DNA of 64,000 nt from Lachnospiraceae bacterium (lineage in GTDB: Bacteria > Bacillota > Clostridia > Lachnospirales > Lachnospiraceae): positions 372,001 through 436,000 of the forward strand of contig JAFSGE010000005.1 of the NCBI GenBank assembly GCA_017434885.1, in the 5' to 3' direction. Each line of letters begins with the position of its first letter. The first letter of the stretch is position 1. A program made the translations under genes and the position numbers. A model generated the notes under the pieces. The model worked only from the letters and a program-made list of their open reading frames with translations, was not told where the DNA came from and made no database searches. Positions 33,573-42,791 of the stretch are shown here, piece after piece.

Positions 33573-34328
33573 TTACCACGCTCCACCATTAGTGTATTCT
33601 GTTCCGTCAACTAAAAGTGTATCCTCATCCACCCATTCAAACTTAATATCATCCCACATTCCCCATCTTCTTACAGTTATCACTGTAGGATCTTTATGTA
33701 TATTTCCGACACCAAATGAAATCGACTCTTTTCTTGTAACACGCACTATAGTAGAGCCTCCCAATGCTCCCTGATCATCATCTACTATCTCGGCAATATA
33801 TTTTCCATCCGGCGATTCCTTGCTGTACACCACGCTAAGCAAGCCAACACCACCAAACACTGCATTCAAAAACAACCACCCCGCTACAATGATACCAACT
33901 ATCAAAGTTATAATTGTAAAAGCTATTTTCATCCCTTTTTCCTGTACCATATTCTCCATAGTAATTCCGGCACTAATAACGGATATCAAGGCAATCTGGA
34001 TGAAAAATATAAAAAAGAAATTTCCTAAATTTAGAAATGTTCCATAATATCCGGCACAGATAACAGATATCAGACAAAACAGCGCCAAAAAGCTTTGCGC
34101 TACCATATCAAATTTTATATTACAAAATTTAACTGCTACCCACACAGCCAATTCAATTATCACTAAAGCCACATATATAACCATAGGATAATACAATTCA
34201 ACGGAAAATCCTTCCTTTTCTACCAAAATAGCCACAATCGGAATCACCGCAAAAAGAATACACAAAATTATCGGGCTGTAAGCTAACATTTTTTTCATAG
34301 AACAATCGACTCCGTCCTTCATAATCAT
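33573..34328 (-). CDS. five-segment membrane protein with DUF5412-like C-terminal domain
   Basis: A 251-residue protein with five membrane segments in residues ~15-165 and a C-terminal domain of about 85 residues. The domain starts YSKESPDGKYIAEIVDDDQG and ends FEWVDEDTLLVDGTEY, like DUF5412-type domains that follow a membrane anchor in clostridia. With a basic N-terminus and five segments the domain would lie outside. It begins immediately after the stop of the gene at 34329 (TAA-ATG), so both are coupled. Confidence 0.65.
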   Translation of the reverse strand: MIMKDGVDCSMKKMLAYSPIILCILFAVIPIVAILVEKEGFSVELYYPMVIYVALVIIELAVWVAVKFCNIKFDMVAQSFLALFCLISVICAGYYGTFLNLGNFFFIFFIQIALISVISAGITMENMVQEKGMKIAFTIITLIVGIIVAGWLFLNAVFGGVGLLSVVYSKESPDGKYIAEIVDDDQGALGGSTIVRVTRKESISFGVGNIHKDPTVITVRRWGMWDDIKFEWVDEDTLLVDGTEYTNGGAW

Positions 34329-34853
34329 TTAAATATAGTCAAATATACTCAAATACTCATCAGAAGCTACCATTCCGAATATGCTTCCTCTTTGAATCGG
34401 TGTAATGATATCCCAATCCTCCACAAGAAAAATATCATAACACTCATATCTTTCGATATTTTCCCAATTCACTTCTGCTTCTACCTCATCTCCGTAATAA
34501 TTTTCAATATTTCCGTCTTCATCCACAATTCTTACACCGATTTTCTCACCAATAATTAAAAACTTGTTATGGGCAGAATAGAAAAAGCTGTTTTTGTTAA
34601 TTTCATCAATAGGTAGCTTTCCCTCCAGAATTACTCCCTGTTTTTCCTCTTCTTCTTTGTAAATCAGCCATCCGGGACCTGTTGTGGCAATCTGTTCACA
34701 TATGTAAGTATTGCTATTTTCAAGTCTTTCTCTTGCCTCTTCGATACTTAATCCCCTCTTGATTGGGATTCCGGTTCCTATCCCAGATATGACTGCCAAT
34801 ACAATCAAAACTATCAATACCGACAGACCTTTTATCCAAATCTCTTTCTTCAC
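34329..34853 (-). CDS. membrane-anchored hypothetical protein heading an island unit
   Basis: A ~174-residue protein with N-terminal anchor (~8-28) and an exported domain (ICEQIATTGPGWLIY, then charged stretch, ECYDIFLVEDWDIIT). The T-G-GW element recalls the gene at 29040. I take the GTG at 34851-34853 as start, since GAGGAGG lies 9-10 nt upstream; the TTG three codons earlier is too close to it. It is the first gene after the ECF-type motif at 34899-34932. No known family is recognised. Confidence 0.6.
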   Translation of the reverse strand: MKKEIWIKGLSVLIVLIVLAVISGIGTGIPIKRGLSIEEARERLENSNTYICEQIATTGPGWLIYKEEEEKQGVILEGKLPIDEINKNSFFYSAHNKFLIIGEKIGVRIVDEDGNIENYYGDEVEAEVNWENIERYECYDIFLVEDWDIITPIQRGSIFGMVASDEYLSIFDYI

Positions 34854-34898
34854 AATTCCCAATCCTCCTCAAAAGCAATATCCATATTCTACTTTACA

Positions 34899-34932
34899 CT
34901 ATAAATACCCCCGGCCCATCCAAATGGTTGCA
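34899..34932 (-). promoter_or_regulatory. ECF-type promoter motif, copy 4
   Basis: On the minus strand TGCAACCATTTG and GGGGTATTTATAG occur with the same 34-nt geometry as the other copies, 45 nt upstream of the gene at 34329. It sits directly downstream of the uvrC terminator, as expected for a new unit. Confidence 0.7.
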
Positions 34933-34940
34933 TTCATTTA

Positions 34941-34972
34941 AAAAATTCCGATAATTACACATCGGAATTTTT
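34941..34972 (-). terminator. intrinsic terminator of uvrC
   Basis: On the minus strand AAAAATTCCGAT and ATCGGAATTTTT form a 12-bp stem around an 8-nt loop and are followed by more A/T. It begins 5 nt after the uvrC stop. Confidence 0.85.
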
Positions 34973-34976
34973 AATA

Positions 34977-36836
34977 TCATTTTCTGAAATACTCATATAT
35001 CCCCTGTGCGATATGCTCCGGTATTTCCGGCACCTGCGCGAGGGTTTCTACATCTGCATTTTTCACTTCTTCTATGGATTTAAAGTGCTTCATCAGCGCC
35101 TTTCTTCTGGCAGGACCCACACCGGGAATCTCATCCAGCACAGACTTCACCTGTGACTTGCTTCGCAGGGAGCGGTGATACTCAATAGCAAAACGGTGCG
35201 CCTCATCCTGGATTCTGGTAATCAATTTAAATCCTTCGCTATCCCTCTCTATGGGAATTTCTTGATTATTAAAGTACAAGCCTCTGGTACGGTGGTTATC
35301 ATCCTTGACCATGCCGCAAACCGGAATGGCAATGCGCAGTTCCTCCAGCACACCCAATGCAATATTTACCTGACCCTTTCCGCCGTCCATCATAATCAGA
35401 TCCGGGAATTTGGTAAAACTTCCAAACTCGGCTTCCATTTCCTTCTCCGCCAGTTCCTTTTGTTCCTCCATACCGTGCACAAAACGTCTTGTCAGCACTT
35501 CCTTCATGCAGGCATAATCGTCCGGTCCCGAAACTGTCTTAATGCGGAACTTGCGGTAATCACTCCGTTTGGGTTTTCCCTTCTCATATACCACCATGGA
35601 GCCTACATTGGCAAAACCGCTGATATTGGAAATATCGTAAGCCTCCATACGGTTTACATTCTCAAGTCCCAGCAATGCCGCAATCTCTTTCACGGCACCT
35701 ATAGTTCTGCCCTCTTCCCTTCTGATTCGCTCTTTATCCTGACTGAGCACCAGCATGGCATTTTTTGCCGCCAGCTCTACCAGTTTTTCTTTGGCTCCGA
35801 TTTTCGGTACGCGGATATAGACTCTGGCACCTTTCCTGTTACTAAGCCATTTTTCCAATATCTCCACGTCCTCAATTTCTTCCTGTAGCATCAGTTCTTT
35901 CGGCACAAAAGGTGTACCTGCATAAAACTGCTTTACAAAGTCGAGCAGAATCTGGCTGCGGGGTGTCTGCGCCACATGCTTCATATAAAAATGTTCCCTG
36001 CCGATAAGTTTTCCGCCACGCACAAAGAAAACCTGTACCACGGCATCATTTTCATCACTTGCCAGTGCAATGATATCTTTGTCCTCACCGTCACTGTCGG
36101 TAATTTTCTGTTTGGATGCGATTTGTTTTACACTGTTATACAAATCTCTGTATTTGATTGCTTCTTCAAATTCCATATTTTCGGAAGCCTGCTTCATCTT
36201 CTGTTCCAATTCCTTTAATGTTGCCTGATAACTTCCGTTTAAGAAATCAAGCGCTTGCTTTACCCTCTCACGATACTCTTCTTCAGAAACATTTCCCTGA
36301 CAGGGAGCCGTGCACAGCTTCATATGATAATTCAGACAAGCTCTGTCCGCTCCGCAATCCTTGGGTAAATTTCTGTTACAGGTGCGCAGACAATAAAGTT
36401 TGTTAATCAAATCGATGGTATCCTTTACCGCTGCCGCACTGGTATAAGGTCCGAAATATTTAGAATGGTCCTTTTTCATGGAACGGGAAAATAACACTCT
36501 GGGATAAGCCTCCCCCACTGTCACTTTAATGTAGGGATATGTCTTATCATCCTTTAGCATGGTATTATACTTGGGACTGTGTTCCTTAATCAGATTGTTT
36601 TCCAACACAAGTGCTTCCAGTTCTGAATCTGTCACAATATATTCAAAACGGCGTATCAGTGTAACCATCTTGTCTATCTGGGGACCACGACCGATATTGG
36701 GACGGAAATAGGAGCGCACACGGTTATATAAATTAATGGCTTTTCCCACATAAATAATGGTATCTGCCTCATCATGCATAATATATACTCCCGGTTCTTT
36801 GGGGAGTTTCTTTAATTCTTCCTGAATATCAAACAC
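34977..36836 (-). CDS. uvrC: UvrABC system protein C
   Basis: Nucleotide-excision-repair nuclease that makes both incisions beside a lesion. A GIY-YIG domain ([19 protein letters not shown]), a Cys-rich middle ([11 protein letters not shown] ... [13 protein letters not shown]), the UVR UvrB-contact motif ([14 protein letters not shown]), an RNase H-like 5' nuclease domain ([23 protein letters not shown]) and C-terminal helix-hairpin-helix repeats ([16 protein letters not shown]) are all present; ~619 residues is normal. I prefer the GTG at 36834-36836 (AGGA 8 nt upstream, protein [12 protein letters not shown]). The ATG seven codons earlier abuts the T-tract of the preceding terminator and lacks a ribosome site. 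Confidence 0.95.
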   Translation of the reverse strand: MFDIQEELKKLPKEPGVYIMHDEADTIIYVGKAINLYNRVRSYFRPNIGRGPQIDKMVTLIRRFEYIVTDSELEALVLENNLIKEHSPKYNTMLKDDKTYPYIKVTVGEAYPRVLFSRSMKKDHSKYFGPYTSAAAVKDTIDLINKLYCLRTCNRNLPKDCGADRACLNYHMKLCTAPCQGNVSEEEYRERVKQALDFLNGSYQATLKELEQKMKQASENMEFEEAIKYRDLYNSVKQIASKQKITDSDGEDKDIIALASDENDAVVQVFFVRGGKLIGREHFYMKHVAQTPRSQILLDFVKQFYAGTPFVPKELMLQEEIEDVEILEKWLSNRKGARVYIRVPKIGAKEKLVELAAKNAMLVLSQDKERIRREEGRTIGAVKEIAALLGLENVNRMEAYDISNISGFANVGSMVVYEKGKPKRSDYRKFRIKTVSGPDDYACMKEVLTRRFVHGMEEQKELAEKEMEAEFGSFTKFPDLIMMDGGKGQVNIALGVLEELRIAIPVCGMVKDDNHRTRGLYFNNQEIPIERDSEGFKLITRIQDEAHRFAIEYHRSLRSKSQVKSVLDEIPGVGPARRKALMKHFKSIEEVKNADVETLAQVPEIPEHIAQGIYEYFRK

Positions 36837-36860
36837 GTGAGTATTCCTCGCTTTCATAAA

Positions 36861-36891
36861 AGAAAGGATTCTTAATTTAATAAGAATCCTT
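36861..36891 (-). terminator. hairpin terminator between ftsH and uvrC
   Basis: On the minus strand AAGGATTCTTA (36881-36891) and TAAGAATCCTT (36864-36874) form an 11-bp stem around a 6-nt loop, followed by TCTTTT. It begins 9 nt after the ftsH stop codon and may let some readthrough reach uvrC. Confidence 0.75.
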
Positions 36892-36899
36892 TTACTTTA

Positions 36900-39275
36900 T
36901 TATATATCAGAACGCACTCCTGAGAAAAGACCTGTGGGACGATTATCCTCATCATTTTGAGAATCTGTCTTATTCTCTGTTTCATCAGGCTGTTCCTCCA
37001 TCGTTGCATCTTCGGCTCTCTGCTCTGCATCCGTCTCCGCTCTTGTTTCAGCATCGCCTGCTATCACAATTTTTTCTTTTTCCGCAAAAAAACTGCTTTC
37101 GAAATCCGTATCAAAGAAATCGTCTTTCTTTTCGGCTTCCTCTGTTTCAGGCTTCGCGCTTTCTGTCTCTTTCAGAAGAACACCTTCCGTTTTCTCAGCT
37201 TCTGCCTTTTCCGCATCCTCCGAAGATTTCACTTCATCGCTTTCGGACACTGCAGTGTCTGCATCCTTCTGCTCAGCCTTATCCTCTTCTTTCTCTTCCG
37301 GTTCAGGGATACCCTTCTCTGCGCGGTAAATTTTCATAAACTCTTTACCGCTGATGGTTTCCTTCTCAATCAGATGAGCTGCCAGCTTATCCATCAACTC
37401 ACGGTTGCCGGAGAGAAGCTCTTTTGCTTCCTCGTAGCAGGCTTTCAGCGTTTCCATAATCTCGGTATCCACGTCTGCTGCCGTCCTGTCGCTACAGGTC
37501 AGTCTGGCACCGCCGCCCAGATACTCGCTCTCTATGGTTGCAAGACCCATCAGCCCGAAACGCTTACTCATACCGAAACGGGTAATCATATTACTTACAA
37601 TGTTGGTGGCCTGTTCAATATCATTGGCTGCACCGGTGGTCACATTACCGAATACTATTTCTTCTGCCGCACGTCCGCCCAGAAGACTTACCAGTCTGTC
37701 ATGAAGCTCTGCCTCTGTCTGTAAATACTTTTCTTCTTCAGGCACATGCATCACATAACCAAGCGCGCCCATGGTTCTGGGGACAATGGTAATTTTCTGT
37801 ACCGGTTCGGAATTCTTCTGTAATGCACTGATTAAAGCATGACCTACTTCATGATAGGAGACTATCTTACGCTCTTCCTGACTCATGATACGGTCTTTCT
37901 TTTCTTTTCCTACCAGCACCTGCTCTACTGCATCAAACAAATCTTTCTGATTGACATATTCTCTTCCATGCTGTACCGCATTGATAGCAGCCTCGTTAAT
38001 CATGTTGGCAAGGTCGGCACCCACCGCACCGCTTGTAGCAAGGGCGATGGCATCCAAATCCACGCTGTCATCCAAATGCACATCCTTGGCATGAACCTTT
38101 AGTATTGCCACACGGCCTTTTAAGTCAGGCTTATCAACAATAATTCTTCTGTCGAAACGTCCCGGACGAAGCAACGCTTTGTCCAAAATTTCGGGACGGT
38201 TGGTTGCACCGAGCACCAAAATACCTTTAGAGGTATCAAAGCCATCCATCTCAGAAAGAAGCTGGTTCAAGGTCTGTTCCCTTTCCTCATTACCGCCGCC
38301 GTACTTGTTATCACGGCTCCTTCCGATGGCATCAATTTCATCAATAAAGATAATGCAGGGTGCATTCTTGGTTGCTTCTTTAAACAAATCACGCACTCTG
38401 GACGCACCTACACCTACATATAATTCAATAAAGTCAGAACCGGACAGGGAGAAGAAAGGCACCTTCGCCTCACCTGCAACAGCCTTGGCAAGTAATGTCT
38501 TACCGGTACCGGGAGGTCCCACCAAAAGGGCTCCCTTGGGAAGCTTGGCACCGATTTTGGCATATTTACCGGGATTGTGCAAAAAGTCTACTACTTCTTG
38601 TAAAGATTCTTTCGCCTCATCCTCACCGGCCACATCCTTAAAGGTGATTCCCGTTTCCTTCTGTACATAAACCTTGGCATTGCTCTTTCCAACGCCCATA
38701 GGACCGCCGCCCTTGGACATCTTGCGGAATAAAAAGCTGAGCAGTACCCACATCAGCAGAATCGGCACTACATAAGTCAGCAAAAAGCTGATAATCATAC
38801 CGGAGGAGTCCGCCACCTGTCCTTTTACCGGAACATCATGCTCCAAAAGGCGGTTGGTCAGCGTATCGTCTTCCTCTATCTTGCCTGTATAATAGGTAAT
38901 GGTCGGAACACCGCCATAAAGGTACATGGCAATATTCCCCGGCTTCTCTTCGGTCTTGGGAGTAATCAGCACACGGTCCGAACCGATTTCCACTGATTCC
39001 ACCTTGCCTTCTTCCAGCATGGTAATAAATTCGTTGTAACTGATTTCTCTCTCTGTCTCGCCTGTCATCAGCTTCATAAAGGAACTCATAAACAACAGGG
39101 TGATTAAAGATGCAATCAAAAATAAAATAACACTTTGCTTTTTGGGGTCTCTGCCACCGGGTCCGCCGCCGTTTCCGTTTCCATTCCCGTTTCCGTTTCC
39201 GGGACCGTTATTTCCTGCCCCGTTATTCCCGTTATGGTTACCGGGGTCATATTGATTCAAATTATTATCGCTCAT
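36900..39275 (-). CDS. ftsH: ATP-dependent zinc metalloprotease FtsH
   Basis: A 791-residue membrane AAA+ protease that unfolds and degrades membrane and regulatory proteins. The N-terminal ~42 residues are a Gly/Asn-rich tail, followed by two membrane segments (~48-66 and ~155-178) around an extracytoplasmic domain. The AAA module has Walker A GPPGTGKT, Walker B IIFIDEIDAIG and the second-region arginine-containing NRPEILDKALLRPGRFDR. The zinc site is HEVGH with the third ligand in a later Asp region. After GKEFMKIYRAEKGIPEPEEK there is an unusually long acidic tail (~150 residues, Glu/Asp/Ala/Lys). An ATG with GGAG 5 nt upstream starts it; its sigma-A promoter is at 39312-39340. Confidence 0.97.
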   Translation of the reverse strand: MSDNNLNQYDPGNHNGNNGAGNNGPGNGNGNGNGNGGGPGGRDPKKQSVILFLIASLITLLFMSSFMKLMTGETEREISYNEFITMLEEGKVESVEIGSDRVLITPKTEEKPGNIAMYLYGGVPTITYYTGKIEEDDTLTNRLLEHDVPVKGQVADSSGMIISFLLTYVVPILLMWVLLSFLFRKMSKGGGPMGVGKSNAKVYVQKETGITFKDVAGEDEAKESLQEVVDFLHNPGKYAKIGAKLPKGALLVGPPGTGKTLLAKAVAGEAKVPFFSLSGSDFIELYVGVGASRVRDLFKEATKNAPCIIFIDEIDAIGRSRDNKYGGGNEEREQTLNQLLSEMDGFDTSKGILVLGATNRPEILDKALLRPGRFDRRIIVDKPDLKGRVAILKVHAKDVHLDDSVDLDAIALATSGAVGADLANMINEAAINAVQHGREYVNQKDLFDAVEQVLVGKEKKDRIMSQEERKIVSYHEVGHALISALQKNSEPVQKITIVPRTMGALGYVMHVPEEEKYLQTEAELHDRLVSLLGGRAAEEIVFGNVTTGAANDIEQATNIVSNMITRFGMSKRFGLMGLATIESEYLGGGARLTCSDRTAADVDTEIMETLKACYEEAKELLSGNRELMDKLAAHLIEKETISGKEFMKIYRAEKGIPEPEEKEEDKAEQKDADTAVSESDEVKSSEDAEKAEAEKTEGVLLKETESAKPETEEAEKKDDFFDTDFESSFFAEKEKIVIAGDAETRAETDAEQRAEDATMEEQPDETENKTDSQNDEDNRPTGLFSGVRSDI

Positions 39276-39311
39276 ACTATCTCCATATTCCTAATTTACA
39301 CTTTATTATTG

Positions 39312-39340
39312 ATTATAGAGACAAAAAAACCATAAATCAA
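39312..39340 (-). promoter_or_regulatory. sigma-A promoter of ftsH
   Basis: On the minus strand TTGATT (39335-39340) and a perfect TATAAT (39312-39317) are 17 bp apart, about 36 nt upstream of the ftsH ATG. Confidence 0.72.
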
Positions 39341-39345
39341 TACGC

Positions 39346-39401
39346 GATTTGTGAAAATCTTGTGTAATCTCTTAAAGTTTTATAAATATCTTTCACAAAT
39401 C
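39346..39401. repeat. 11-bp inverted repeat upstream of the ftsH promoter
   Basis: GATTTGTGAAA (39346-39356) is repeated in perfect inverse orientation as TTTCACAAATC (39391-39401), 34 bp apart, just 5 bp upstream of the ftsH -35 box. It could be an operator pair or a terminator for the preceding unit (no long T-run is present, so the latter is less likely). No known operator consensus matches. Confidence 0.5.
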
Positions 39402-39452
39402 TTACTCTTCCCATTCTCTCTTCGGAAGATTCCCCAACAGATATTTTTGTTT

Positions 39453-42191
39453 TTACATCTCTGTAGAAAGATAAATCACACCCAGCCAGTAATAGCCGTA
39501 CAACTCTATTTCATCTCCCATGATTTCATAAATGGCATCGGTAATTTCATAAAATTCATTATCATTCAGCTCATAGTCGGTACGAAGAGTTGCCTCACCG
39601 TCCTCTGCAAGCTGCTCTGCCAAAATTTCCGCCACCTCATGGGACGGGAAATAATTGTCCGTAATATGATAGTATTCATGCTCATCCGTCTCTCCGGTAT
39701 AAGTGGGAATCAGCACATCCATCATGTAGTCCTCATCTTCCACCAAAATATCGTCACCCACATCCGAAGGCAGGTTCAGAAGAGCATTAAAGAAATATTC
39801 ATTATCATTGTTGGTTACATCCACAATCTGCCACTCGTCATCAATTTTTACCTTGTTCCATGCATGAGCAAGATTACCGTCCAAAAATCCGGTTACCACG
39901 ATGGTTTCCAGTCCCGCTTCCTCTGCCAGCAGACGGAATGCCGCCGCGTAACCTGCACAGACACATTTTCCGTCAATTAATGCACCATAAGCGGTAAAGG
40001 AATCATTAAATCTTTCATCAATATACATGAAATCATTTTCTTCTGCATTGGCAAGTGCTTCCTCATCATACACAATGGTATCGCACAAATACTGATTGAT
40101 TGCCAGTTCCTTTTCCTGTTCCGTCATATCTTCGGAAATAATTTCGTCAATGACCTTGGAAACCGCACGCTTAATTGCCTTCTGCTTCTTTGCCTGGTCT
40201 TCCTCAGACTCTTCATATACAACCCTGACTGCTTTTCCGTTTTTGCTGATTTTGTAGCCTTTAATACCGAGAATCAACGGATTCTGATAATAGGCTTCCA
40301 AAAAGGCATCATCTACAAGGCTTGTATCTCTTGCCTCCGGGAACTCACTTAGATCAATTACTTTGTTACCGGCAAGCATATTGATTGCCAGATATTCAGA
40401 CAATGCACTGTTTGCAAAAACAGTGGTTTCTACCTGCCGAAGTTCTCTGAGTGCTACCGCTTCTTCCAACTCACCGAATTTCAGTGAAGTCTCCAAGGAC
40501 ATGTCACCGGACTTAAAGCCCATCTTTTTCTCTTTATCTTCCAAATAGGCAATATCCTTTTCGAAATCCTCTGCATGATATCCCTTTTCTTCAGGCCCTA
40601 CAATAGTAAACTCGTCAATAAAACTGGTACCTTCTATCCGGTAAGGGATGCAAAGACAACTCATGGTCTGGCTTTCCACATACTCTGCTGTTTCTTTATC
40701 AATCATAATGTAAAGCTTATCCTGTACATATGCTTTTTCTGTCTGATAATCAATCTGCTTGGTAGAGGTATAACCGTCACACATAGTAACATACTCATAT
40801 GACGGTAAATCTTCTACATTTTCATAGTCACTGGCAAATCCGTTTTCCCGCTCTGTATTGTAAGCAATGCTATATGGAATCTTAGGAGCAATCTCAGATA
40901 CATCATAAATATTACTGACCATGGAGGTACCTTTCTCATTTACTGCCACCACGCAAATCCCAATATCTGTAACATCTCCGCCCCATTCTCTGGGATACAC
41001 AAGTCCCGGTTCCCCATATCTCTCCAAATTATTTTCATAGGACCACTCATCCTTCCATTCATCCTCTGATATGGAAAAGGTACAGAAGTCACTATTTACG
41101 GAAAATCCGTGATATTCCGGATACTCTGTCACCCAGGATGTACTTTCTGTTGTGTCTATCACGAACATGGAGCCATTATTATATCCCTTCTCCTCTGACT
41201 TATTCACTCTGCAAAGGAAATACTCCGCAGCACCTTCCACTTCATTCCATGAAAATTCCACTCTGCCGTCATAGGTTACTGAATAGGTAAGTCTGGGAGT
41301 TTCCTCTATCTCCGCTTCAAAGGTGACAATACTTACTTCCGGCTGCTCAAGCAGTTCTCCGGTTTCCTTATCACGATAGGAAGCAAGATAAGCTGTTCCT
41401 AAATTTCCCCAACTTTGTCCTGCACCCCTTCCGTGAAGATAAGTTTCATTGTGAGGATATTTTTCTACCGTCTTCACACTCAGCCCCGAAAGGCTGATCT
41501 GTCCCGGCACATTCCCGTCAGAGGGCTCCATAATAAAGGTTCCCGTCTGCGGATCAAAATCATACTTTACCCCCATTCTGTAAGTAAGCTCCGGATCTTG
41601 ATACAAGGCAAATACCTCTGTCCATTTTTCAATCTGAAGGTCATCCACATCATACCCAAGCTGAAAGGTAATGGGCTCTGCTCTTCCCACATCTTCAATA
41701 GGGTCTGCATAAGTGTAATTGTACAAATTCTTTTCTGCATACTTTTCCTGCAGTCCTGCGGCAAGTTTGGTGGATGCCACGTACTCTCCGGTATCCAGAA
41801 TTTCTTCCCCGCTCATTCCTTCTTCGCTCTCTTCCGAAGCTTCCTTGGTGTCAATCCCTGCAAGACCTTCATCGGAATCACTTCCTGTTTCAATACCATT
41901 TAACTCAGCGCCCGCACTTTCTGTCGTCTGTACATCCCCGGTGCCTTCGCCCACACTCACATTTGCCGGTTGCTCGCTTTCCGTCCCGTCACTTACCGTC
42001 TGCACACTATCACCGCGAAGCATGTAACTATGTCCGTAAATGCTTCCTCCCACGATAGCACAAATAAGAAGCGCCGCCACAATCATTTTCGGGCGACGTT
42101 TTTTCCGGCGAAGGGATAGTGTCTCCTTCTGCTCTATAGTAAGCTGCTTTTTTTCAATAATAATCCGAATATAGTCATTCTCAAATCTCAT
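39453..42191 (-). CDS. membrane-anchored transglutaminase-like protein
   Basis: A 912-residue protein. A cytoplasmic basic tail (~1-34) precedes one membrane segment (~36-54); the rest is outside. A Ser/Glu/Gly-rich linker (~60-140) and a beta-rich region of about 500 residues follow. At the C-terminal side is a transglutaminase-like core: DGKCVCAGYAAAFRLLAEEAG, LAHAWNKVKIDDEWQIVDVT, giving the Cys-His-Asp triad. Such proteins cut or cross-link peptides at the surface, or have other hydrolytic roles; the reaction is not settled. It is encoded 24 bp after the anti-sigma-like gene and is likely its co-transcribed partner. Confidence 0.82.
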   Translation of the reverse strand: MRFENDYIRIIIEKKQLTIEQKETLSLRRKKRRPKMIVAALLICAIVGGSIYGHSYMLRGDSVQTVSDGTESEQPANVSVGEGTGDVQTTESAGAELNGIETGSDSDEGLAGIDTKEASEESEEGMSGEEILDTGEYVASTKLAAGLQEKYAEKNLYNYTYADPIEDVGRAEPITFQLGYDVDDLQIEKWTEVFALYQDPELTYRMGVKYDFDPQTGTFIMEPSDGNVPGQISLSGLSVKTVEKYPHNETYLHGRGAGQSWGNLGTAYLASYRDKETGELLEQPEVSIVTFEAEIEETPRLTYSVTYDGRVEFSWNEVEGAAEYFLCRVNKSEEKGYNNGSMFVIDTTESTSWVTEYPEYHGFSVNSDFCTFSISEDEWKDEWSYENNLERYGEPGLVYPREWGGDVTDIGICVVAVNEKGTSMVSNIYDVSEIAPKIPYSIAYNTERENGFASDYENVEDLPSYEYVTMCDGYTSTKQIDYQTEKAYVQDKLYIMIDKETAEYVESQTMSCLCIPYRIEGTSFIDEFTIVGPEEKGYHAEDFEKDIAYLEDKEKKMGFKSGDMSLETSLKFGELEEAVALRELRQVETTVFANSALSEYLAINMLAGNKVIDLSEFPEARDTSLVDDAFLEAYYQNPLILGIKGYKISKNGKAVRVVYEESEEDQAKKQKAIKRAVSKVIDEIISEDMTEQEKELAINQYLCDTIVYDEEALANAEENDFMYIDERFNDSFTAYGALIDGKCVCAGYAAAFRLLAEEAGLETIVVTGFLDGNLAHAWNKVKIDDEWQIVDVTNNDNEYFFNALLNLPSDVGDDILVEDEDYMMDVLIPTYTGETDEHEYYHITDNYFPSHEVAEILAEQLAEDGEATLRTDYELNDNEFYEITDAIYEIMGDEIELYGYYWLGVIYLSTEM

Positions 42192-42215
42192 AATTCCCTC
42201 TTATCCCCGTCTTGT

Positions 42216-42791
42216 TTACCGGTTTTGTAATTCCCTTAAAAATTCCTCTTTGTCTGTTATCTTTGATGTAACCAAAAGACCGCTTTCTGCCTCCTGCAGG
42301 TATGCCTGATAATATCCGGTTGCCTCATCTGCAACAATCAATGCTTTTACACCGTTTATTTCACATTCTTCCCCGGTAGCAAAAGCTTCCGGCATTTCTG
42401 CCGCTGTTTCCTCTGTCAAAACGGCTTCTCCTTTTGCAATAGGCGCAATTTCAGGCTGTGTCTGTCCTGCAAGCTGTATTTGCAGTGCTTGTATTTGCGA
42501 TTCCTGCACTTGTTCTTGCTGCATCTCCTGTGCTTGTACCCCTTGCCTCTGCGGCGTTTGCATCTCTTCTTTGTTTTCGCCCTTAAAAAAAGAGGTTGCC
42601 GCGGGATACACCAGTAAAACCAAAAGCACTGCTGCCGCCGCAAGCGTTAATGTACGAAAGGAATGAACTTTACTTTGCACATTGGACTGACGAAGACGAC
42701 TTTCTTCTGCCTGCATGGCCTGCTTAGTCTTTTTCAGTAATTCAGTTGGAACATGTATCTGCGCTATTTCTCTCTGATACTGTTCTTTCAT
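42216..42791 (-). CDS. probable anti-sigma factor with one membrane segment
   Basis: A 191-residue protein: a short cytoplasmic helix (~1-45, PTELLKKTKQAMQAEE), a membrane segment (~49-68), a Gln-rich linker (QMQ/QEQVQESQIQALQIQ) and an exported domain of ~75 residues. Its ATG overlaps the stop of the sigma factor by 4 bp, the usual arrangement for a sigma/anti-sigma pair. I infer it holds the sigma factor inactive and reads a signal outside. No zinc-finger (ZAS) motif is seen, so this is a weak family match based on context. Confidence 0.7.
   Translation of the reverse strand: MKEQYQREIAQIHVPTELLKKTKQAMQAEESRLRQSNVQSKVHSFRTLTLAAAAVLLVLLVYPAATSFFKGENKEEMQTPQRQGVQAQEMQQEQVQESQIQALQIQLAGQTQPEIAPIAKGEAVLTEETAAEMPEAFATGEECEINGVKALIVADEATGYYQAYLQEAESGLLVTSKITDKEEFLRELQNR

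Noticed and set aside
21311..34853. Complete toxin-immunity locus or a type VII/LXG system
   Set aside because: No toxin, pre-toxin, LXG/WXG, RHS or secretion component can be recognised; only immunity-like domains are present, so a full system is not claimed.
29582..34932. Repeated 34-nt sequences in the island as a CRISPR or direct-repeat array
   Set aside because: Copies are kilobases apart, partly variable between fixed boxes, and each precedes a gene in one direction; this is promoter-like, not a CRISPR.
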